The notes under the pieces were generated by a model, which searched no databases, was not told the DNA's origin, and saw only the letters and a list, made by a program, of their open reading frames with translations. From Heterotrichella gracilis (lineage: Eukaryota > Sar > Xanthophyceae > Tribonematales > Xanthonemataceae): 64,000 nt of DNA. This document shows, piece after piece, positions 12,453 through 22,100 of this stretch. Position numbers and translations under genes: made by a program. The stretch spans positions 1-64,000 of the forward strand of contig JAULBX010025497.1 in the NCBI GenBank assembly GCA_032358255.1. Direction: 5' to 3'. The first letter of the stretch is position 1. The number at the start of each line of letters is the position of its first letter.

Positions 12453-15063
12453 TTAACGCTTCAAAGTATATTGCAGTGCTCGCCCATTGGTGCAGGGCAG
12501 ATATGGGTGCGCCCATTGCGGCAAATCCTCCGGGTATCGTGGAAAAAACGCCTTCATATCCCCACCCAAAGGGTCACCACCCTCCTGCATTTGGCCCCCA
12601 GGTGGACGCTCCAACTGCAGAAACCAGAGGTCATGCTGCACCATGGCCACCAGCTTGCGCCGCAGTGTGGTGGCACACACCGAATGGAAAAACAGCAGGT
12701 GCTCGTCGCAGGGCTTGTAGGACTTGGCATTGGGGCACTCCCAGTCCGGACGCCCTGTTGTGTGGCGGCAGACAGCCACCTTGCCTTGCGCCTTCACTTC
12801 CTGGCATGTCGCCCTGTCGGAGCAGTGCTCGTAGGTGCCTGAATCCGACCTGCGCGTCCACAAAATCAGTGGATACATTATCGATGATATTCATTTTAAT
12901 GGTTAGACAGGTACATATGCAACCTTTCCTTAAACAGTGCTGGTACGCGCCTGGATTTGACTCATGTTATCTATTTGTTCACATATATCAGTTCCAGGTG
13001 AGTATGGCCACCTGTTTCAATCATATTCCCACCGATGCAATTAAGAAATTTTAAAAGCGTACACCGTGAGTCCCAACGTAGCCCCGGGCAATGCGGCGTA
13101 ACGTGCATATGCGCAAAGCTCTGAAGGTTTCCCCTCCACTACCTGAGCGTCCACAGGAAGTGCTGCTCGTGCACAAAGCTGCCAGCCTGGTCCAGGCTGC
13201 CCGCCAGCCGGTCCCAAACCCTAGGGTCCGATTGTTGGGCAGCACCACGTACACCCCCGTGTTAACGCTCTCCCCTTCCTCCGCAAAGATGGCATCGCAG
13301 TGCGCCACCCGCACCATCGCCAGGTAAGCATCCCATACGGGGTGCACGTATACCACGTCGATGTCGCTCCAGTGCAGCGCGTAGCCAAGCCGCAGCGCGT
13401 CGTTGGCCAGGGCCAGTTTGCAGAAGGTGATCAGCCTGTACGGCTGGTGATCTGCATCTGTGTTGTTCCTTGCACCCTGGAAAGAACAAAAACAGGTACA
13501 AAAGACGGAAAGGGGAGGAAAAATCATTGGCCATCGCCAGCTTGCAGAATGTGATCAGCCTGTACGGCTGGTGATTGGCCTCTTTGTTGGGGCTGTTTGG
13601 GGCTGCGCTGCTGTTGCTCGTGGCGCCCTGCAGGAGCAGAGATGAAAAGGAAAGAAATACAAGTAAGGGAAGGAAGAGAGGAAATAGGCTCCTGGAGCCT
13701 GACAAGGATGGAAGGTACATACGGCCTCCACAGAAGGCGGCACACAACACACCAGCAAGGATGAGAAACACCCAGCGCTAGCAAGGCAGTGAGGGGAACA
13801 TGCCATGGGGTAGCAAAGGCAATGCACCCGTACCTGGCTGGCGTATGCAATGATAAGGGTTTAGTGTCTAGGATGACAGGTTTAGATCTGCTGCTGTGCC
13901 TGTGGCGTTGTAGCAAGGGAATCGCCAGTGCATGCTTTAGGGTCTAGGATTAGGGTTTAGGGTTTATGGCGTAAGGTTTAGCATACCTGGTTGGCGCGCG
14001 CGAGGGCCAGGGCGAGTCCTGCTGCAGCGCCTGTTGCATTGTAGCAAGGGAAGCGCCAGTGCATGCACATTGCACATTTCCAGGGAGCTGTCGTCGAGCG
14101 CCGCGATGACAAAGGTGTTCACGCGGCCGTACTTCACCAGGCTGTAGATACAATTTAGCGGCATTGGTGCCTGCAAGGATTGGGGTTTAGGGTGTGGAAT
14201 GTAGGGTTTGAAAGGGTTCCTTAGTTGTGCACGCGGCTGTACTTCACCATGGCCAGGTCGTTGTGCCAACCCTCGTAGGCCAGGGCCTGGTACCCTAGAA
14301 GCCCTAGAATGCACCAATGAGCTCCAGAATGCCCCTGACAGCCCACTAGACTTTGCCTGCTCTACCAGCCAGTCGCATCTATTTCCCCTCCTACCTGGTT
14401 TGTGGTGAACGTGAGCATGGTGATGTAGTGCCCGCCCAGCGCCTGCGTGCGCAGCAGCATGGCCAGGTTGTTGTGCCAGCCCTCGTAGGCCAATGCCTGA
14501 TACTCTGGTAGCCTCCAGGGGGCAGCATATGTGAGGTCAACAGAGGCGGAGGGCATACCACCTGGGAGCCAGCAGGGTTTAGGGATTAGGGTTTGGTCAA
14601 CAGGGTGTAGGGTTTAGGGTTCACCTTATAGGTGCCTGCAGGATTAGGGTTGTGTAGTTTGGGTTTACGGGTGAAGGTGTAGGCCAGTAGGGTTTTCAGG
14701 GTTTGGGGTTCCACCTTGGTGCCAGTAGCGGGAGTACAGGGCTTCCAGTTTGTGCGCGCCTGGCACCGCATCTGGGGGCTGCGCAGATTGCAGCTGGCGG
14801 GGGCTGGCTGGGTGGACGGCCAGCACCACAAATGCAGCAAAGAGACCTGAAGCGGTAGGGGTAGATTTAGCATTTTGAAGGCAGAGGGCGTGTGCTAATG
14901 TGGTGCACTTCTGGTTGGGTGCAGAGCATGCATTGGGATGGAGTGAATGCTCAGCCTTGCAGGACAGTGCAAGTATACAGGTGAAGACTGCTAGCATCCA
15001 GTGCAAGCGAATTTCCAAGCAAGGTGTTGGAAATAAGTTGCGTCCACGCACTACAGTGATCAC
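12453..15063 (-). CDS. GT77-type nucleotide-diphospho-sugar transferase, frame-damaged
   Basis: Minus-strand exons in reading order: about 15063-14715 (N-terminal hydrophobic segments), 14561-14395, 14170-13987, 13476-13143, 12849-12453 (stop). Conserved pieces are 'VNTFVIAALDDSSLEMC', 'YRLITFCKLALAND', the DxD-type 'WSDIDVVYVHP', and 'NTGVYVV'. This matches the Nucleotid_trans/GT77 family of Golgi wall glycosyltransferases. Two breaks are visible. Exon 14170-13987 is one base out of phase with the next exon. In exon 13476-13143 the frame must shift at an AAACCCTAGGG motif (13216-13226) to continue as '...FVHEQHFLWTLR' and join the last exon in phase. It is either a young pseudogene or affected by sequence errors. 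A partial copy of exon 4 lies at 13517-13629. Confidence 0.76.
13517..13630 (-). repeat. Second copy of the start of GT77 exon 4
   Basis: It repeats the acceptor and first ~80 bases of exon 13476-13143 ('HQPYRLITFCKLAMAND' versus '...LALAND'), but with a longer Ser/Ala/Asn-rich start. It could be an alternative or abandoned exon, since it leads to no complete downstream frame. Confidence 0.7.
13883..14300 (-). repeat. Further partial copies in GT77 introns
   Basis: About 13883-13940 copies part of exon 3 (14013-14068). About 14245-14300 copies the GGCCAGGTTGTTGTGCCAGC region of exon 2 (14457-14512). TTTAGGG-like runs lie close by at 13949-13975 and 14578-14622. Confidence 0.65.
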
Positions 15064-16186
15064 TGGCTACGGTTGAGCCTGGGTTGAGCTTCCTATCATG
15101 CCAGTCGTTCTAACCCCGCTTTGCGCGTGTTTTGGAGGGGGTGATTGCCGGGCACGATGCCCACTCGTTAGTGGTGATTGCCGAACACATGCCCACTCGT
15201 TACTGGAACCAATTGCAATAGGCACCAGGCGTACACAGGGTACTTGCCTACTACATGATGAACCACTGACATCACAGATGGCTACCCGGATGGCGGAAAG
15301 GACGAAGGACCCGCTACTCGTGGTAGCGCACTCATCTTGTCACGACAGGCATCTCCAGCATCAACCGAAACTAAGCCACGTCCAGATCTGCAGATGTTAC
15401 CCCAAGGATCCAAGTTAATGCAACTAGCAACGGTGGCACACCCCCATTTCTAACATGATGCAGTATGATCAGAAATTCCTAAACAAAAAAGCAAAGAACA
15501 CAGAGTAAGTGGACGCATTAAACTCGCACATAGGTAACCACACCATGACAGAGCCGGATGGTCGTAACTGTCAAGATGCCTTGCAAAAAGGCAGAGAACA
15601 GATGCATGCATGCATGTGCATGTGAGTCCGACAGGATACTCTAGACCAGATGCTAGTTTATCATATATATGCTTTAAAGGAATGTTCATGAATGCTCTTT
15701 CAAGTCGGAGGAAGATAACAGCATTGTTGGGCGCTGCATGGCCACCCATTCGAACCATGGTGTGAACTTAGGCAATATTGGGCAAATGATATGGAGGCCC
15801 ATCCAAGCGAACGTGACGAGCCCACTAAGCGCAGCTTCGCCACACCGTCAGGGTCCCTTCACCCCCTCAAACTTGTCGACACACCAACGACAAACCCTTC
15901 CGACAACCTCAACCCAAGGCACAGTAATGCCAGTCAAACCGGCACTTCACGAGAGCACGGGTGCCCAGAAGTGGGGAACTAGCCAGTTGTCCCGAGGAAA
16001 GTACCTTGGAAATGCCTTGCTCACCAGACTATAAAAGGCAAAGACACTCTCGCTTAGGCAGTTGACAACCTCTACTGCTATCTCGGATGTGTTGTGAACC
16101 CCGCTATTGTCAAAACTGCAGTGCCAGTCGAACCTTCATACTTGCAATTGGTGTGCCCACTAGGCCGTTCCAAGCCTGCTGTAACG
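15064..16186. other. Divergent promoter region between GT77 and FAD-oxidase genes
   Basis: No gene was recognised. It should contain both upstream regions; a TATA-like box for the plus-strand gene is annotated separately. Confidence 0.6.
16030..16037 (+). promoter_or_regulatory. TATA-like box upstream of the FAD oxidase
   Basis: TATAAAAG lies about 150 bases before the chosen ATG at 16187. The spacing suits a start site near 16060 and a 5' UTR of ~125 bases. This is sequence match only. Confidence 0.5.
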
Positions 16187-19100
16187 ATGTGCAAGGGTGG
16201 CGTGCGCACCCCGGGCGGTGTCCTGGTGACAGAGGAAGCTTTGCAAGGCCTGGAGGCGCAGCTTTACGGGGAGGTGCACGTAGAAGGAGACGAGGACTTC
16301 GCCAAAGTGAGCAGGGCAGTGTTGGTGCCCATCTTTCAGGATCGCTGCCCGTCCATCGTTGTCCGCCCACGAGGTAAGTTTAAGGGACACAGGGAGTTGG
16401 GTATTCGGTATTGGATTAAGAAAGAATACAACGCAGTCCTATACGCAAGTCTGGTGGGAACAGAACTGACGAGGATTTCTCGGTACAAGGTGGGAGCCCA
16501 TGCCTAATAACCCACTGTGCGTGATGGCACGAGTCTCGAAGGGCGTGTGAAGGTACTATACCATGGCACGAAATGCGTTTCTTATGGTCTTATTCTAGGT
16601 CTTTTACTGCAAAGCCACGCTGGGAAACCCCTGAACAGCCAAATGTGCAGAATCGAACGGCATGGTCTCCGCATGCGGTAGTGATAGCAGTACACGTGTT
16701 GCGGGGGCCTTCGACAGGGTTGCGACACTCACCGAGACCCTTGAAATGTAATCATAGTTGCTCTTTGTCCACGTTTCTTGCGTTTTAGGGCCTGGTTTGC
16801 AGACTTTAGGACTGGGCTGTTCACACTGCCACGTCAGCCATGCCAGGTGAAAATGCCACTGTCGAGATGGCCCACACCTGGGGGCCAAAAGTTTTTGCTT
16901 TGCCAGGACGTCTTTGCTCGTGTAGCCCGATACGTAAGCTGAAGTCCTACCCTGGCTGTGCCTGGGTCCGTATGCGCCTTTCAAGCCACCTGTTTGGGGC
17001 AGGGTAGGGTAGGGTCAAGGGTATATGGTTCAGACTGCCAGGAGCGCCGTTGGGCCAGGGTAACGCACGCGCCACAGGTGCAACGGGTAATCACAGGGTC
17101 CAAAGCGCTGGTTTATTCAGGGACACAACGATCACACCGATTGCTTGAGTGCCCGCCGTGCCCAAATTGTGGGTTACCATGCTAGGCACACATGCAAACT
17201 GATGTGACCACTGTATCCTGGATTTCATGCGAGTATCGTTGTACATGCGGCGTGCTGCGTTGTCCTGCAGATTTGTAATTAGGTTGGGATTTAGGAACCA
17301 TTGTTCGCCTATCAGCTTGACCCCTACTTTGCGGGACTCATAAACCCAAATCTAACCCCTAAATCCTAAACCCTAAATCCAAGCAATTGATGTCTGGAGA
17401 TATGAGCTGCATTTGGTACGATCAACAGCCCGGATGCAATTCTGCCTGCAGATTAGTTACAGGTGCTGATACAATATCATGCAATAGGTCACCCTGTGGC
17501 CTGCTGGCATTGCCCTACTGCTCAATACACTAGTGTGGTATTTTTTACCTAGTAACTGCTTCTTGTAGGTACCCCTGACGTGATTGCGGCTGTCAAGTTT
17601 GCTCGTGAGCATGGGCTGGACCTGTCTGTCAAGGGAGGAGGCCACAGCATTGTGAGTGCTTGCACACTGTGTCAAAACCCTAATTAGGGTATCTGGGCTT
17701 AAGCCGCACACGATACCATGCATGCACACTGCCTACTTCCATGCACATCACCTCAGCTGGGCAGCATCTGTGGCATGCTGCAGACTCAAATGCCTGGAAT
17801 CTTGCACGACTAACGAGACATTTTCCCCTGTAGTGGATGTAGTCCAATGTTGCTATCATTTTTAAATCCGACCATGATGCAGTCTCACTGGCGCACTCTC
17901 TAGACCCTAGACCCTAACCCTGAACCCTAGCCGTTGCCTGTCCCAGGCCTTGGGACAGCAGTTATTCATTGCATTCATTGCACATTACATTATGGATGTT
18001 GGCAACTGTTGAATCAGTCCAATGTAGTGACTGCTGTTGTCCCATGGGATGGGCCTGTGGACAAACTGCCAAAGCTCAAAATCTTGCAGGCGAGTGCAGC
18101 GCCAATGCGAGCTTTAGAGCTTTGGTGGTGTGCTTCACAGCCCCACCCCACGGGGAACCAGCAATTACTGAAGCATTATTAGTTAGTTAGTTAGTTACAT
18201 GCATACCGGCAGCAAAGCCAGAGCAGCAATCAGCCTTGCACACTGAAACATTCACTGCAAAATAGGGCACACTGCATGGATTGTTGTACTGCTGCATCAA
18301 TGTAAGGTTTTTGTAGTATACATTTATCTTGCTCTTGATCCATGTAAATAAATACCCATGTGAGGTATTTTGTGTTTCATTCACAGGCCAACTGGTGCTT
18401 CACCAAGGGCGGGCTGACCATCGACCTGTCCCTCATGCGCAGCGTGTATGTGGACCCAGGCAACAAGGTGGCGGTGTGTGACGGTAGGGTCTAGGGTATA
18501 GGTTTGAGGGTTTGGGTCAAACTTTGTAGGGTAACGAGTTGGCCTGTCACTGATGCGCAGCGTGTACGTGGACTCAGTCAACAAGGTGGCGGTGTGTGAC
18601 GGTAGGGTCTAGGGTTTGGAGTCTAGGGTCGTATTTTGAAGGATAATGGGTTGGCCTCGTGCGCAGCGTGTACGTGGACCCGCTCAACAAGGTGGCGGTG
18701 TGTGATGGTACGCTAGGGTCTAGGGTTTAGGGTTAGGGTTCAAGGTCCATAGGTAATGGGTTGACCTGATGCGCAATGTGTGAATAAGATGGCGACGTGT
18801 GACGGTGCGCCAGGGTGTAGGGTTTTGGGTAATGGGTGTACCTATCTCTGATGCGCAGTGTGGCAGTATCTGCAGTCAGTAAGGTGGAGGTATGTGATAA
18901 TACGCATGCACACCTCGGCTGGCCATGCAGGGCTGTTTAGGGTGTAGGGTTTAGGCCACGCAGGGTTACAGCCAACACCTTCCAAGGTACCCACAGCGAA
19001 CCTTGCTGCACCATCACTTGCTTGAGGGTTTAGTGTTTTAGGGTTTGATGATTCCAATTTTAGGCATTTCTACTCTGCTGCGGAAAGTGAACCAGTCACA

Positions 19101-22100
19101 ATATGACACTCATGGGCATAGGTTGATCTCGTTGAAGTCCGGACCTAAGGTTTTCTTCTGCAGTTTCTGTACAGGTAGAGAAGTACTGCCAGCCCAGTGC
19201 TACCTGTGCTTAGTGCACCGGGTCAGGTCTGGCAGTGGTTGTCTGCCTCTACATAAGCGGCAGATGAAAGCCTTAGGTCTGGAGTCCACCCCAAGACCAG
19301 CCAATGAAGTGTGATATAGCGACTGATGTGCACCCTACACAGCATGGAACATTACAAAGCTTGTCCCCATTTTGTGATCTATTCTATTCATCGATGTTGA
19401 ACACGTTAATAATATACTTCAAACGTTCTTAAAGTCTGACATGGTAAACCAACATAATTTCCCCTGGAAAACAATATGACTGCTTCCTTATTGCAGGTGG
19501 CGCCTGGCTGGGAGATGTCGACCACAGGGACTGCGCTGCATACCCTGGATTTGCCCCTGGGCCTTGTTTACTTGAAACACATGGGTCCCGGAGAGCTGTT
19601 ACTATCTCTATTTCTATTAGTTTGTACAGATTCTGACATGGTAAACCTGATTGATTCCCCCTGGAAAACAATATAAACTTCTTTTGCCGTTGCAGGTGGT
19701 GCGTGGCTGGGTGATGTTGACCGGGAGACCGCGCTACATGGCCTGGCTGTCCCCCTGGGACATGCTTTCAACACCGGGATGGGGCTGGCGATCAATGGAG
19801 GCATCGGCGTCGGTGGGCGCGTGTTTGGCCCCACCTGCGACCACATTGTGGCCGCGCAGCTGGTGACGGCAGACGGCAACCTGGTGCGTGCGCATGGGAC
19901 CACACACCGGTTGAACAACACGTCAGAATTGCATTCGAATTTCCATCGACTTTGAGGCATGTAAAACACTAAAAAATCTACCTGAGCTGATGAAAACCAG
20001 CAGTGGCATCGGTGCATGTTTGGTCTGCCAGTGACGTGCGACCACATTCTACGCGCGTGGGCGCAGCTGGTGACGGCTGAGGGCAACTTGAGGCATGCGG
20101 TCACATGTGACTGGCATGTGCTTTTTTGCGGCGCATGTGACAGATGATTGAATCCTGTTTTAAGTACAATGTTCGGGTTTTGAATATTCATTGAATTTAT
20201 AAATATATTTACACGTGAACAGAATCTACATCATGTTACCGGGCCGGGCTGCACACTGTGCATGATGCAAGAAAGCACTGGGAAATCAGCTTTTATTTAC
20301 TTGGCTGAGTACTGTCAACATAAAGTACCAATCTTTGGTTCAACAGTTGCAAAGTGGCTTGGTGATAGCTGCGAGATGACTGTTTCATCAGTAAATGATG
20401 TATCAGGCATGTCGCTGCCCATAGTGTGCCATTACCAAGCCACTTAGCAACTCTGGCTCAAAGCTGGAATGCAGATAAAAAAAATATAAATAAAAATATG
20501 AAATAGAAAGTTCACCCCACTTACTAGCAACTCGGTGCTGCATTAACCAAACGTTGGCCCGTGCGGCACGCAAACAGGCATCGGTTTCAGGTCACTAGGA
20601 ATGCGGATGACTAGCCCAAGGCCCTAACCAAGGGTTTGCCCCTCCGTCCCTGCAGGTTACCGTGGATGCTGACCACGAGCCTGACCTGCTGTGGGCCATC
20701 AAGGGTGCAGGCAGCGCGTTTGGTGTGGTCACTAAGCTCACCTCGTAGGGTCGTAAACTTGAAACACTGAACCACACAAGATTCAAACCCTGCGTGGAAC
20801 TCTGGGCCAGGCTTTTGCTCAAATACCCTAACCCAGGGTTTGCCCCCTCCCTCCTACAGGTCACCGTGGATGCTGACCACGAGCCTGACCTGCTGTGGGC
20901 CATCAAGGGGGCGGGCAGCGCGTTTGGTGTCATCACCAAGCTGACCCTGCGCCTGCATGACATGTCACACTGCTACGCGGGCACCCTAGTCTGGCCCGAT
21001 GACCCAGAAGGCAAGAACTACAAGTGAGTATGAGGGGCACAGCGGGGTGGGTATTGGGTCCACCATCTGCTGCATTGTCACCTTCCTGTGGTGTAGTGTA
21101 GTGCACTGGGTACCTGCAAAACCCTGAGATGTTCTTTGAAACCTTGTGATGTCAAACTGCTACGCAAGCACCCTGGTCTAGCCAGATGACCAAGGGGGCA
21201 AGATCTACGAGTGAGCGGGACAGCAAAAATTTAAGCGCTCCATCATATGCTGCACTGTCATTTTGGGTGGGTTCCCTGATTAACATGCTGCTCTTTTGGC
21301 AACGTTTGTATTGTGATTCCAAGTTTCAACGAATGGGACTCGGCGACCAAAACACTCACACTTCTCGCACTAACCTGCATTCCTTACCTGTAAGTTGTAC
21401 CGTATGGCATGCATCTCTATTCGTGCCTTTCGTTTAAATGTTTCTATTGTGTAGGGGCCTGGTCGCGCTGGTACACATTAGTATTTATAAGTTGAGGAGA
21501 TATTGATGCTATACCTAGTTTATGCTCACAATCGCATGTGTGTGCAGCACCCTGGCTGGAGTCATGAAGGCTGCGCATGAGGACCCCGACTTCTCCTTCA
21601 ACCTGCTGCGCGTCATTGCACCTGTGGGGCCAGCAATCATATCAATGGTGGGTACCAATAGCCTACATTGGTGGTTGGTACTGTGGCAGGTTGCACCGCT
21701 TTTAATGCATACCAGTAAAGTACATTAATGGATTGGTGTGGTCTGTGCCATGCTCTGCATGTGTAAGCCTAAGCTGTTCCTTTTACAGGTCTCATTGTTA
21801 CTCAGTGTGATGGGTCATATGTTATTGTTCACGAGTACCGTGCTTATGACCTCTACCAAGATGATCCAATGGGGGATGAGTTATTTTTACATATTAGGAT
21901 TAGGAATTGCTACACAGCCAATTTCTGGTCGCCTAGTGGTGCTGCAACTGTACTGCGACTGCAGTACAGAAGCGTGGCGTCCTGGACCATCAAGGGGTTT
22001 CAGGATGGCACCTACACCACGGAGTGACAAGTGGGCTAAACCCTAAACCTTAAACAATTACATGCCTTGTGGCTGCAGGTGCTGCACAATGGGCCCCAGA

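Noticed and set aside
12476-13054. 192-aa plus-strand ORF
   Set aside because: Antisense of the last GT77 exon, whose minus-strand translation is clearly the conserved one.
19568-20191. 207-aa minus-strand ORF
   Set aside because: Antisense of FAD-oxidase exon 4 and its partial copy.
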